From: Pratylenchus scribneri
Taxonomy: Eukaryota > Nematoda > Chromadorea > Rhabditida > Pratylenchidae
Length of the DNA stretch: 64,000 nucleotides
NCBI GenBank assembly: GCA_030063045.1
Contig: JAQSEB010000059.1
Span: 1,860,001-1,924,000, forward strand
Direction: 5' to 3'
Numbering within the stretch: position 1 is the first letter of the stretch; the number at the start of each line of letters is the position of its first letter. A program made the position numbers and the translations under genes. The notes under the pieces were generated by a model. The model saw only the letters and a list, made by a program, of their open reading frames with translations. It had not been told where the DNA came from and made no database searches. Shown here one piece after another: positions 1 to 13,100 of this stretch.

Positions 1-199
1 GTTCAGTTTGTGGCTTTCGCTCTTTTTTCATCATCATCAATCAAAATCCAGAGGAAAGAAAAGAAAGGCAGGCGAGGCGTAGAAAATGAAAAAAAAAAAT
101 AAACAAAAAAAAAATAAGAATTTTGGAGTAAAAGTCGCAGTAAAAATACATTTTAAAAAAAATCAATAAATTCTTTCAATCGTAATTCGTAAAACTTAC

Positions 200-493
200 A
201 ATGCCAAGTAGAGGCGGTTTTTTCTTTCCGGCATTCCCTTTGTTCCATGCTTTGGCGGCATCAAAAAATTCCAGAGAACTACTTAAATAAAATTAACAAA
301 TTAAAAGTGGGGAATTAGAGTTTGAAGCCTGCCTGTTATTCGATTCTGTCGTCAAAGTTCCATAGCTCAACTTCTCGGTCGTATCGCCCAACAACAATTG
401 CCTATCGCTTGGAAACATTGCGGAGCCTCCGATCAATACGGAACCGCGGCGTTGTTCTACAACGATAGGCCCTGTCCCGACAGATGAGGCCAT
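200..493 (-). CDS. 5' part of an unrecognised gene (two exons, runs off the left edge)
   Basis: I do not recognise this protein. Exon 1 (493 to 333) starts at an ATG; exon 2 (281 to 200) ends at a good GTAAGT donor, so further exons should lie left of the window. The junction joins in frame only if the intron begins with GC (AG then GCAGGC) and ends in AG, giving a 51-bp GC-AG intron. The visible 81 residues start MASSVGTGPIVVEQRRG, hold a Ser/Asn-rich stretch, then a charged part with FFDAAKAWNKG and a KKK cluster. There is no signal peptide or membrane segment. The lack of stops across a spliced junction supports coding. Function unknown. Confidence 0.45.
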
Positions 494-1320
494 ATTTAGA
501 CGTTTATTTGATAGAATTTACTTGGAAATGGCAAAGTTCTGGACTGATGAGCCAGTCATAAAAATGAAAATTTACTAATTAATTGGAAATTTGAATATAT
601 ATTTTATTTCTTGGCTGGAAGGACATAAAACCAGAAGAATTGATACAAAAATTAGGGTGGGCAGTGGATTTGGTGGCATTATTATGATCGGAATTAACGG
701 ACAAAAAATGCTAGACCATTAATTAAAAAAAATCAAATTTGCCAATAACATTTTTGGGAAGAGGGGAGGACCCTTTCAAAATAACCCCAATCAAGCACAA
801 TGTGAAGACAACAAAACGTAGATCTGGGAAATGAGGAGGGGGGGGGGGGGGGCGCACTCGGTGAGCTGATAAGGAATGGGAAGGAAAGAAAATTGGGAAG
901 CGAACTGATGTGGCCATTTGTGCCCTCAAATTGTTATTTGTCCCTTTTTGAAGTTGTGTAGTGTATATCGCATATAAATTTGTGTAGTGTATATCGCATA
1001 TAAATTTTAGCAGATGTTCAATAAAATTTGACCAATGGAGATAAGGATTAAAGGAAAGTTAAAGGAAATTATTCAGAAAATAATCCTAATCCAATTGTCT
1101 TATGCCATTGGCATTTATATCCCGGAAAATGATTTGTGTCCATCTCATTCTACTCAACAAACTATTAACAAAAAATCACAAAAATAATTCATTTTATTTA
1201 TTTTCAAATTTTATTGTAAGAAAAAATTTTATGAATAAACCTCAAGTTGTATTAATTAAAAACAAGTCAACAAAAAATATTCTTCCATCAATCATTTTTT
1301 CTTTTGTTCATTTCCTCGAT
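494..1320. other. Intergenic region
   Basis: No gene seen. It holds a run of about 15 G at 838-852 and a perfect 26-bp tandem duplication at 955-1006 (unit TGTGTAGTGTATATCGCATA then TAAATT). Confidence 0.6.
955..1006. repeat. Perfect 26-bp direct tandem duplication
   Basis: Two identical 26-bp units (955-980 and 981-1006) lie back to back between the unrecognised gene and prefoldin subunit 3. Perfect identity suggests a recent duplication. Confidence 0.9.
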
Positions 1321-2455
1321 TTAATGCACTGAATTGGTGGTGGTCGATGCGGCCGCCTCTGAACGTTTCCGATTTTGGACACCGTAATTGAACAAATTGG
1401 CCAAGTTCACTTCTGCAAAAAAAAATGTTAAATGATGTTTAATTCGAATTAAAATTGATTAAAATCACATTTTAGATTCTTCTCTATGTGGTTCTAATTA
1501 TTTGCTATAATTATATGAATTTTTTTTCAATAGAATGACTTTTTAAATTATTTTAATTTTTAAATGAATATTTATTAACAAACAAACCTGTTGTGGTTAT
1601 CTGATCACGGAGAAAGTTCAACTCTTCTTCCGTCTCCTTGTTTCTTTAAAAGAAAAATTCTAATTAATATTTTCCACATTGCTTACGTCCGCTGAATATT
1701 CTCCAAATGTGTGGCCAATAGTGTTTGTGCCTCTCCCAATTCATATTCCACCATCACGTTGGCGCCCAGCCAAATTGATACTCTTAAAATGCTTACATTT
1801 ATTTTTAAACCAAAAATTCCTAACCGATCCATTTTTTCGACCACTGCTTGAGAATAAAGGTTCTCATCCAGTTTATAGGTGATTTCAATTGATTCTGCGC
1901 CTTTTTCCTAAAATAAAAATCATTTTCGAGGAAATTTTCCTCCCAATAAACCTTTTGTTCTGCCAACATTTTTAATGCCTCCAAACTCTTTTGATAGTCC
2001 TGGATGCTTTCTTCAATCCTGGAAAAATAAATTCAATGATGTTTTGCGTTTACTTCATTAAAAATCAATATTTAAAAATCGAAATTCGATTTTAAATATT
2101 TTTTTATTAATTTCATACTTTGCCTTCTGCAGTAGGGCATTTGTCTCCAGATATTTATAGCGGCGAAAATTCTCGCGTTCATCCTCTTGAACATCCTCCA
2201 GACTTGCCTTTTTGTGAGCCAAATAATCGGCAACGTTTTCCTTTAATTCATGGTTTTATTCTTTGAAATATTTATTGGACATACCAGTACTGGAACTTTA
2301 AGTATTTGTCGCAATTTCATTCGTTCCTCAACTGAAACGGGTGCTGCTGCTTCAGTCATTGTTGCCATCGCCGATGTCGAGGATGTACTTGCCGCCGCCG
2401 CCGATTTGTTCTCCTCATTTTCGTTTCCCATTTCTCTTCTCAATGACTTTTTCAA
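1321..2455 (-). CDS. pfd-3: Prefoldin subunit 3 (VBP1 family)
   Basis: Subunit of the cytosolic prefoldin hexamer, which hands unfolded actin and tubulin to the chaperonin CCT. Seven exons join in frame: 2455-2285, 2240-2119, 2018-1952, 1907-1825, 1782-1687, 1643-1588 and 1412-1321. The order of conserved blocks matches VBP1: VPVLENVADYL (human IPEAVFVEDV), then an N-terminal coiled coil with YKYLE, then SQAVVEKMDRVSIWLGANVM, LGEAQTLL, and a C-terminal helix with ELNFLRDQITTTEVNLA. The first 35 or so residues are Ala/Ser/Thr-rich and variable. The helix-beta hairpin-helix plan of an alpha-type prefoldin is complete and no key block is missing. The next gene in the same direction is 1.25 kb upstream, so it probably has its own promoter. 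Confidence 0.92.
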
Positions 2456-3708
2456 TTTAAAATTTTCCGAAATTAAATAATTAGGATGTAAACCGTTAGA
2501 TTGCCTAAAAAATCGATAGTTTGTTCAATTATATTCAAATTTATCATTCAAAATTCACATAATCAAAATGTAAAAATATATAATGAAATAAAAAATGATT
2601 TTGTTAATAAATCACAGCTAGACTCGCGCGGTGATAGAAAATAGAGGGGATAAAATAATGGATAAATTATGTAAAAATCGGGGATAATTATTTAGAAAAT
2701 AGAAGGGAAATAATCTCCAACATTTTTTGGAGAAAAGGGGCATTAAAGTATGGAAATGCTATTAAAAATTTATAGGATTGGTGCGGGGATTTTTTATTGG
2801 GAGACGGATTTTGGCTTTTATTTTCGTGAGATTGTTATTACAGAAAAGTGACAATTTAATGTGGTAAGCTGATAAGTATGGGGGCGAGAAGTGAGCCAAT
2901 TTTATAGTGAATCTTTTTTAGACATCCTTATTAGAACAAAAAATACCATAAAATTTTTAATTCTGTTTTTTTTTATCGGGAAGTGGGGATAATCGTATTG
3001 GCTGAGATAAATCAGGACCAAATTTTTATTCAATTTTTTACAACAAATTAGCATAAAATTTTTCATTAAAAATGATAATTTGAAGGAATAAAATATGAAA
3101 AACAAAGCAATTTGGCTGTTTATTGGACGCATTTTTGTTGAGAAATACTTTTCTAATAAGTCGATAAATGTTTTTATCTTATTAATAAACCGGTGTATCG
3201 AAAGAGGTGTAAATGTTGGGAAGAATATGGAAAATGTGGGCAATTTTAATTTAAAAAACTAATCAATTTGTATTTTTTCCTGATCAAAACAGGTAAAAAT
3301 TGAATAAATTGCAGAAACAATTTTATTATTTGAGTTGCACGCCGGGCTCCAAATGATAGATTTCTAATAATAATATCGGAAAACAACGAAAAAGAATAAA
3401 TGATTCACAATGAATATATATATAAAATTGTGGAGACAATTTTTGGTAGTTGAAATTACAAAGTAATTAGGCCGATTAACACAGTGATTTGGGGTGATAG
3501 AAATTTCCAATTCATATATTTTTATTTGACCTGAACAATTAAAAGAGAATAATGGGCGAGATTTTTTTTTGTTATTTTCACATATATATAGAATGAATGG
3601 GTAGGAGGAGGTGGAGTACATTTCAATCAATAGAAAATCCTTGACCAAAAAAACATATAACACAAAAAATCATGTTTGGTTATCATTTGGTGGCTCTTCA
3701 ATTCAAAT
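2456..3708. other. Intergenic region between prefoldin 3 and the RING gene
   Basis: AT-rich, no gene supported. It should contain the 3' end of the RING transcript and the promoter of prefoldin subunit 3. A short open frame on the minus strand at 3364-3663 has no family features and biased composition. Confidence 0.6.
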
Positions 3709-6700
3709 TCAACAGTGGGTTGTGGTGCTGGATGTGGCCGATGCTTGGGCATATGCTGTGAGAACAACGGCGGCTGCGGCATCCACGGCTGCGGCCGCAT
3801 TCTGACTGCTACCTGCCGCCAACGCTTTGTCCATATCCACCCGGCAGAGAGGGCATTTTTTGTTCTGTTGGAGCCACGGATCAATGCATTCCAGATGAAA
3901 GAGATGACCACATTTCAGGGCACGCAACTCATCACCGGTCTCGAATTCACATAAACAAACAGTGCATCGTTCGCGTTCCTGTTCTCTGCAAAATTTGATT
4001 GAATTTATTAAACATTTTTTAAATAACTTACGGAAGATCGGGATCCTCTACATAGGACAATTTCTGGGAATGTTTTTTGATTTGGTCGAGTGTGGCACCC
4101 ACTGAATTTTTTCGTTAAATTAAGATTAATTTTTTGGTAAAAAACCTGGTTGTGGTTCTGGTGCAGCCGCTGTGGCCATTGCATTTGCGACAATATGATG
4201 TGGATTGGTGGCACCTGCAGCACCACCACCACCACCATTGATCATCATTTCGGCACCGGGTTGAATGAACACAAAACTCGACTAAAAATTAATTAGGAAT
4301 ATCAAATAATTCAATACAAATAACCAACCAAATCAACATTGCCCATCTGCATTTGCATGGGTAGCCGTTGTGGGACCATGATCAGAGGACGCATCAAATG
4401 TGGATTGGCATTGGCTGCGGAGGCTTGTGCCGCCCTCTGCTGTTGTTGATAGAAATTGTTGGCCGTTTCCCGTTCGCGTTCCTGTTGTGCCAATCGACTG
4501 GCCAATAAACTCTGCTGCATTGTGTTCAGATTGTTCAGACTTTGTTGGGCCTGGGCTTGGGTGACGGCTGCGGCAACCGCGGCGGCAAGTCCGGCTTCAT
4601 TTAGGGTGGCACTGCGTTGAAGGCTGAATATTTTTGTATAAAATTAATTAAAAATAATATTTACCTGTACAATGAGGGAATTTGTTGTTGTTGCTGATGT
4701 GGAACGGCCTGCAAAGTCTGCTGTTGACCCATTGCCGCAGCACTGTTCAACAACATTGCCGTAACGGCGGATGGAGAAAGTGCAGCGGCCGTGGCCGCCT
4801 GTTGATGGGCATTCATCAGTGATTGGGCGGCGGATGCGGCAGCAACAACGGCTGCGGCACCAGCCGATGCACGTGGTCCAGCAGAAGCCGTGATACCGGC
4901 GGCGGCAGCAGCAGCCAAATTTGCGTTTATTCCAATGCTCACCGATGATTGTTGTTGAGAATATGAATGGTCTTGAAGTGATTGTTGAAGTATAGAATTG
5001 GCATTAAAATTGGTACTATTGTTATTTGTTTGTTGTTGACCAGTAGAGGAGGATGAATTATTGTTGCTATCATTTTGCATCCATAAACGTTGGTGGTGGT
5101 TCAATTGCTGTTGGATTTGTTGCTCTTGATGAGTATTTTGTTGAATGATGGATTGTTGGAGATTGGATGGAAGTGGATTGGTGGGATTTGTTGAAGAGAC
5201 AAGGCCAACAGCACTTGTTTGGCCATTTGATGAGCAATGATTTGCAGCATTGTTGGGTGAATGCTTCAAATTTGGTGGAAATAGATATTTTACATTTAAT
5301 TTGGATAATATAAAATAAATTTTTAATAAAATCATATACAAAATTCTTTTGTATTTAAAAATGTAATACCAAATGTTGTATGCTGGCCACCGAATTTCTT
5401 CCTTCATTATTATTGTTGCCGGTTGTGATGGAGGATGGTGTTGCGGCCCCATTGATGACACTGGAATTGCATAGGGTGCATATTGGTATAGACAATGGTT
5501 GCAAATGTGCTTGTGGATGATGGCAGTGATGCAAATGATGATGATGGTGCAAACAACTGCAAGCTGTCACCGGGGTCGGGGTGGTTGCAGATGGATTCGA
5601 CTACAAAAGTAATGGGATATAGTATTTTGTAAATTCAGATTAAACCATAATAACCCTTCTTAAACCATACCAATCTTGATTGACAAGCGGCGGCAGCACA
5701 GACGGCACATTGTGTTGCGACGGTTGCTCCAGTGATAGCGGCCAAAGTTTGAGGTGATAGTGCTGTGGTGAGTGCGGCGGCAACAATTTGTTCGACGCCG
5801 GCTGCCACCGATGAAATTGTGGAGGCAGCGGCCGCAGCAGCCGTCACCGGGCTGGCAATTTGTTGTGGTCGTATTTGATGGTGGACAATGGTGGCAGCTG
5901 TACCATCATTTTGATGGACTATTCCGGACTCGGCATTGGCCAGTGAAGATTCAGTTTGAGCAGCCTAAAAATAAAAATGAGTCCAAAAAATGGGTTTAAG
6001 GGTTCAAACCGCTGCCTGTTGTTGTAATTGGACAAACGCGTTTGCCGTATTCATTGCAGTAATATCAGCTGCAGTCATTGAAGGTGGCAATTGGGCGGGT
6101 GGCGAATGTATCCGCGCTGTTATGGAGGCGAGTCGACGGAGTTTGGGCGCTCTACTTGGACCTGAAATGACAAAAATGTAAAAAAAATTTATCAGATTGA
6201 ATATCAGAATTTAAAATGTTTTTTCCTAACTGATATAAATAAAGTTAAAACCACGAGAACTTTATTGTTCAATTTGAATAAATTTTCCTTCGGAACAAAC
6301 CTCCAATGATATCGACATTCTGTTGCGACGTTTGACTACCAGTTGCCAGCCTAATCGATGTTGAATTTGGTGAAAACATCAGTGGAGGCGGGGAGGTGAT
6401 ATGTGTGCTGAAAACTGTCTCGTTGTTGGTGGTTGTTGTAGAATCACGAGAATGTAAGTCTGCCGGCATTGTTGCCATCACCAAATTCCCATTAGAGGAC
6501 CTTCCGCTATTAAATGCATCCCCACTTGAGCGTTTCAGTGATGAGCCACCGCGAGTCATCCTATTGCTTTGAACAGCGGCACCGACCGCACTCATTGGTT
6601 GGATAATGCCAATTATTGGTTGATTTGGTGGTGCACCATCGACAGCAGTGGATGCCGCTTGTTGCCGAAGTTGTTCCGCATGTTGTTGGTAGGCCGTGGA

Positions 6701-7910
6701 ATTGGATAACTTGAAAATTGCAAAAATTAGTCAAATTCTCAAGGTTTTGTGGTAGAATTTCTTAGTAAAATTAAGTAATTTTTAGCACCGAAGGATATAA
6801 AATAAGTTTAATTCAAATTAGGTTGTATGTGTATTTTTGGTATCATCACAATATAATAAAAATTTATACCAATAGTTGTGCCTGTCTTTGCTGGATCAAC
6901 ATTTCATCAATGAATGTATTATTGTTATTGTTGTTTGTATCATTCATCCGCAATCGTTGTCTGGCAGCATTTGACAATCCAGCATTGTTGTTTGTGTCGA
7001 TCGGTGGTGTATGATGATATGGACATGTTGTGGCCGCTTCCATTGGACTGGCAGTCGTAACTGGCATAGCGATAGAAGGCAATAAAATAGCAGCGGTTCC
7101 AGGTGTATTATTATTGTTAGTTGCTGCCAAATTGGCAATATGTTGAGCCTGCTGTTGTTGCTGAAGTAAATGGATTTGGGTGGCAGCCGAAGAAGGAAAA
7201 GTAGAGGCCGCCATTGACTGCAATTGAGAATGGTGTTGTTGGTAGGCAGCATTGGCGGATTGTTGCTGATGGGCGGCCAAATAAGCAGCCAAAGGTGTTG
7301 GATAACCAGCAATCAATGTTGGTGCTTGATTGTAAACAACAGCAGCTGCCATTGCTTCTTGTTGTTGCTGAATTTTATATTTGTGAGGTCATTTTTTAAT
7401 GTTTTTTTGGTTAAAAACCTGCTGAATGGCCGCGGCTGTAGAAGCGGCCGCCACATACTGGTCGAGCATTGAAGTTAGATTTGAGGCATTTTCAATGTTA
7501 TTCCCGGAATTGGTGCCGCTTGTTGTAGTGATAGACGGATTATTAGCAGCGGAAACGGCCGCAACCAAAAGGGATGGGAATGTAGTTGGATTTGTTGCCA
7601 TTGCCTGAAAAATTTAATAAATTTATATAAATATGTGCTTAAATCAAACCTGAGCCATCAAGTTGATTTGTTGTTGCAATTGAAGTTGTGCATTTGCAGC
7701 GGACTCGGCCAGTGATTGGAATGGAGTTGTGGAGGATGCATCATCATCGATTGGATATGGAGAATCTTCTCGGGTAGGATGAAGTGCTGGGTTGCGATTT
7801 CTTGCAAGTGACGAAGATGAAGTGGATCCAGTGAGTAGAGTTTCGGTCGAGCCAATGTTGTTGGTTTCGGCGTCAGTGGCTTTCTCGATTGCTGGACCGA
7901 GTGTGTCCAT
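3709..7910 (-). CDS. RING-H2 E3 ubiquitin ligase with long Gln/Asn/Ala-rich N-terminal region
   Basis: Twelve exons join in frame to 1,135 residues: 7910-7650, 7604-7419, 7367-6870, 6709-6301, 6161-6010, 5964-5671, 5600-5370, 5263-4665, 4623-4329, 4281-4146, 4101-4032 and 3985-3709. The only recognisable domain is a C-terminal RING-H2 finger at about residues 1051-1091, with spacing C-x2-C-x14-C-x-H-x2-H-x2-C-x10-C-x2-C and the core [14 protein letters not shown]. It should bind an E2 and transfer ubiquitin. Just before it is a charged helix ([14 protein letters not shown]) of the kind flanking RNF38/RNF111-type fingers. The preceding thousand residues are low complexity: poly-Q, poly-N, poly-A and an exon with HHHHH and many Cys/His. 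Such regions often give disordered scaffolds. No membrane segment. Exact orthology is not clear to me, so no symbol is given. Confidence 0.88.
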
Positions 7911-10121
7911 TTTTTATGTACTATTTATGAGAAAGCAGAGGACACAAAATAAGAGAGGTAATAAAAACCTGAAAAAACATTATAATGAATTTGTTTGGAT
8001 TATTTGAGGTTGTAAATTGGTTGAAAATTCTTAATAGTTCGATAAATTGATTTTATCGATTTTTAAGTGAATAGGAAAGAATGCTTGTTTCATCAGTCTA
8101 ATATATCAATTAAAATTTATATGAAATAAATAATGCCGTGCCGGTTTATTTAAATTGAGTTTGGATTTTTGATGTCCTATTATAGGGCGCATTCTAGAAA
8201 ACATTAGTGATGGCATCATCAGCCTGTTTATGTTGATTGACCACAAGATTCGACCAACGATCAGTATCGGTTGGTCGACCCGCCCAACAACACAAAATTT
8301 GATGTTGGGTGGACGAAGGGGTTGAAGCTGCGAGAATGGGGGAGAGGAAAGAATCACGCGGAGGCGTGAACGGACATTAACAGAGGCAGACCGAATGGGT
8401 GGGGCTTACGTGGGGGAGGGGACGAGGGATAAAGCCTTTGGCCTTTTATGAGGAAGTTGGTCTTGGCCAATTTGTTATAATAAGCTGCGCGCGTCAGCAG
8501 CAGGACTACGTCATTTGCATATTCGATCCGAATCCAAATGCTGCTACATATGTGAATAAGAATGTTTGACTTGCTCAAATGAGCCGATACTCAGTGAGAT
8601 ATGATGTGTGAAGAGGTAAATTCAAAACAATTAGCTGAAGATTACAGGTTTTATTTTAGCTTTAATCGTTAAAATTTTAAGGAAAATCTTATTCAAAATG
8701 GGCAGAATTTCATGGTTTTTCCATATTTTGGTTTCGAGAATTGAAGCATTTTTGGGTATTGGATGGTTGGGTAGCAGGAGGAAGCTTACGGAGTACTCCG
8801 AGCACTGCTGGTGCTGATGTGAAGGCATCGTCGGGTGGATGGGATGGAGGAGCAATGTGGGGAAGGATGGATGGGCGAATTGGGAAGGAGGGACCAGCCG
8901 AGCCCCCCGAGCATCAACCAACAACGAAGGACGGGCGGGAAAGCGATGTGGGAGCTCGGTTGTGAGCTTATTAGGAGGAGGAGTGTAGTGTGGTATGAGA
9001 AGAAGTGGAGGCCTGCGGGAAGAACCGGCGGTGCTGGGAGGGAGCTTGCAATGTGATGGTGGTGTCGGGTGAAGGAATGGGCTAGCTTTTGTGAGAAGAA
9101 ATAACCATGGAGGGTTTTAAGAGCGCACTCAACTACATTTTTGGCTTCTCTGGCCTCATGGGCCTTTTCACTCTCCATTCATCTTTCCATCTCTATTATT
9201 TGACTACCCGCACAAACCGAACGAAACGAGTCTCCGATGGACTCACTCTACTGAGGGAAATTGAGGTGAGAGTAATATATTAGAGATTTGTGCGAGTGTC
9301 GATTGCTGACAGCCGCACATTCTATGACATCCCTTCTACTCTATAGCTTCTCTTACAATGCTCTCTCTCATCAATTGCGGGCAATCCTGCCGCAGATCTC
9401 AGCAGCAGCTGGTTACTTCCAGCCGACAAAGACGACATTCATCAGTCGTTGTTAGTCTTTTAGATTTACCTATGCCAACATTTCTGCTTCTCTACCGTCG
9501 TTTGCATTGTGATGAATTAAATTGGCTCCATTCTTCTTCTCAACATTCTTCATCGGAGATTCAGAATCCCTGCGACTGAGTGAGTCGCCTAACGCGTTTG
9601 CGTTTGATTTGATTAGTCTGCCTGTGGCGATAGCCAGCCACTCTTTCCGCTATGGAATTTTGTTCACCCGCGGGAAACCAACCGCACGCGACTTGCCAGA
9701 CAGGGTAGAGTGGATGGATGGATTGTGAGAGGAACTAGTCCTGCTGCTTATATTAGTCTGGGTGAGAGGGGCCGCCCGACGAGCTCCTCTTCTATGAAAG
9801 GAGCATTCATTTTTCTTTCTTGTGGGCGAGTATGGAAAATGGTTAGTTGGGGATTGGGAATGGATGAATGGAAACCTTGCATTGAATGTTGAAGTATTGG
9901 GGGATTTTGTTGGAATTTTGTGAATTTTTTTTGAAAAATTTATTCAAAAATTTCAATAAAGTATTTTTTTTAATGATATTGATCACAATAATAAGGCAAA
10001 TTTGACAAAAAGTTGAGTGGAATTAATGAAATAAACCCTAATAATAATTTAAAATTATGACATTTATTATGAAAATTAAACCAGAATGTATTTTTTTCCG
10101 TTTGTTCATCCTATATTCTCA
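7911..10121. other. Intergenic region upstream of the RING gene
   Basis: 2.2 kb with no convincing gene. 7911-8600 is AT-rich. 8700-9850 is richer in G+C, with purine-rich then pyrimidine-rich plus-strand segments. It must contain the RING promoter and may hold 5' untranslated exons. Open frames here on both strands (for example 8786-9178 minus) have no family features. Confidence 0.5.
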
Positions 10122-13100
10122 TCAACTTTTGAACCATCCAGTGGAAATTTTATCGTAAAGTGAGGAGAACGATGCTGTGGTTGTGCTTCTGCTGCTGCTC
10201 GGCATAACGCCGTCGAAATCGTCCAATTTCGATGAGAAGTCCGTTCTCCTTGATGATTTGCCTTTTTGCTTTTCCTGTCCTCCTTCTTCGATTCGTTGAT
10301 CATCCTAAAAAAATTTAATTTAAAAATGCCTTTTAAATTAGGACCTTGAGTTTGGAGAGACGCGGTATTTGCATTATTCGAGGCACATCTCCAATGCGAG
10401 GCATCAGATCCACCAATGCAGAGTAACTCGGCAGCAGTTGTTCACCCTTGCTGGCGAATGCCGTCATCGGTTCAGCTTGAAGTTGGCCAAATAACATCTA
10501 AAAACATGAAAATTAATTGGAATTTTTCAATAAAAAATCTCACCGAAGTCCTTTGAGCAAATAATTTTGCATTTCGCGCCAAAGGTTCTTGTAAAACGGT
10601 CAATTCAATTGGATCCAGTTTCGCTTCCAATTGTTGGGCGGCATCCAGGAATTGTCTATCCGAGAACATTTGAAACAGTGCTTTGCAATCAAACAATAAT
10701 TGAGTGCAAATCAATGGAATTTGGTGGGCGCATTGTTCAGCGCATTTGTTCAGCAATTCAGAGAGTAATGCGCCTAAATATTAAAATTATATATTTTTTT
10801 TAAAATATATTACCTATTCGTCTGGACACATGCAAAGAAACATTCCTCGTGAATAAATGCCCCAGAGAATTTTGGTTAATTTCCCCACAAATATGGGCCA
10901 AGAAAATGAAGAAATGGCCGGAGATTTGTGTTGGTAATTGCACTTGGACAGTTTCACTCAATTGGAGACGTTCCGGTTCCTTGAAAATAATGAATTATTT
11001 GAATCATATTCCCCAATTTTACCTGTATTAAATCTAGCCAATCCTGCCAGCTGGCGCAACATTTCAACATTTGTGCATGCAAATTTGTCACCCTCAAACA
11101 GTCATTGATGACACAATCCATGAAATTGCTTAAAAATAGTGGAAAATTAGTAAAAATAAATTTGCCATACCAAAGAGCATGCTCTGTGGCGGTGTGCAAA
11201 ATTCGATTGCATTGGACAATTCGATCCAAATTTCGATTCATACATTGACAGAGAATTGAGGGCTCATGTTGAACGAGGGCAAGGAGAAGGCGAAACACCG
11301 AAGTCCATCGTGACCGCAATTCACGTGAATCGGTGGCCGAAATTGATGTTGGAAATTGTGAAATATTGTTGGAAGCAGTCGTCGGATTGGACAAATCAAT
11401 TTCCATTTGTGGAGTGGTGGATAATGTTGTCGAAAGTTGCCATTCCTCGAAGTTGGTTAGTCTGTAATTTAGGGAGTATTTTTTAAAAATAAGAAATCTC
11501 TCTCTAGTTTAAATTAATTGAGTTTGGACTTCAAATTCGAACTGTTTCTAAAAAATTTCCCTTCTTGGAATTTTTTAGCCTAATGGATAAGCCCTCCGCT
11601 TTTAAAGACTTAGGTCTCGGGTTCGAATCCGCTTGAAGGAAGTTATTTTTTTCTGACTTTAGTTTTAACTATTTTCGGATTCGGACAGTATACAATATAT
11701 TTCAAGCCGAAATACATTAATTCTAACAAAAAAATTGAATTGGAATTTTACCATTTTTTCATCATATATCATATTTTTTAAAATAAAAAATATTCCAAAC
11801 CTTTCGACCATGGCTAAAACTTGTTCTGCCAATATTTCATGCAATGTTTCGACTTGTTCCTCTTGCCCAATTGTTGTATATTTTTGCACATTTTGTTGGA
11901 GTTGATGCAGCTGTGAACTAATTGACTGGACTAATTCTTGCAATTCTTCCGAAACGCCCGAAGCCATTTGTGCATCAAATTTTGGCTTAAAAAATATTTT
12001 ATAAAATAATAAAAAATAAATATTTTTACCATTGCTGAACTTCTTTTCTGAAACAATGATTGAGGTTGGCAATTGATCCGCGGCAATTCTTGATGTAATT
12101 TTTGTTCAATTTGGCGCAATTCTTGTCCAATCAAATTGCGAAAAGTTTGTAGCAATGAATCACCGAATAATTGACGATAAATCAGTGCATTTGAATCCAT
12201 AAAAGTGCTGGGCCAATCCTTTAGAATATTTAATAGTTATTTTTTAAATTTTTATTTTGCTCACCGATTTGAAAATTTGACTAACAGCAACCGCGAATTC
12301 CACTGTCTGATCCACCCGTTCAAAATAGGAGCACATTGCCCGGACTCGTTCACTGGCCGCAGAACACATCGAAACAACCCAATCGGAACATGCCAAATGC
12401 ACATCTTGCCTCGAGGGAAGTGCCAATTTGTCAATTGGGCAAAGGCCATTGACCCGGACAATTTCTGCTTCCAACATTCGACCAGTTGACAGCGGTTGGT
12501 CCTCAGAAAGTTCTTGGATTGAAGCTGAAAATTAAAATTTTATGGATTTTTTTTATTTTAAATTCCCAAACCTGGACACCATCCACGCTGTGTAATGCAT
12601 TGAAAGGCCGATTCCAGTGCCTTTCCACCACCAAAACATTGTTCCACGCATTGGACTGTGCCCTTCATTTGGCGGATAATACCTAGGAGTGTTGAGTCGG
12701 AATGACGCAAATTGGACACAACCATGTCCTAAAATAAATTAACTAATTATTGAATTGGATTTTTTGAAAAATTCCCTGACCGACCATTCTCGTTTGCAAA
12801 TACAATTTGAGTAATTGGCCCGTATCCGTTTGTTGTGGCTTCAAAAGTGCATATGAGGCCAATAGACTGGTCACCGAATTCCATTCCACCTCTTCGCCCA
12901 GTCCTTCTCGCAGTGAATCCTCCAATTCAATTCGGCATTGAATTAGTTGTTCGGAGAAAATTTGAAGGAGTTGTTGGCATTCGGGTGCATTTGTTGCCGG
13001 AAAATGATGTTTTTCTGTTGACAACCGCCGTTGGAGTGATTCCGCAATGCAGAGGCTGAATGTACGGCCAAGCAGGTCGGAGGAGGTGAATGTCTGATAA

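Noticed and set aside
8786..9178. Minus-strand 130-codon frame upstream of the RING gene
   Set aside because: Rich in Ser, Pro and His from skewed base composition, with competing plus-strand frames; no family features.
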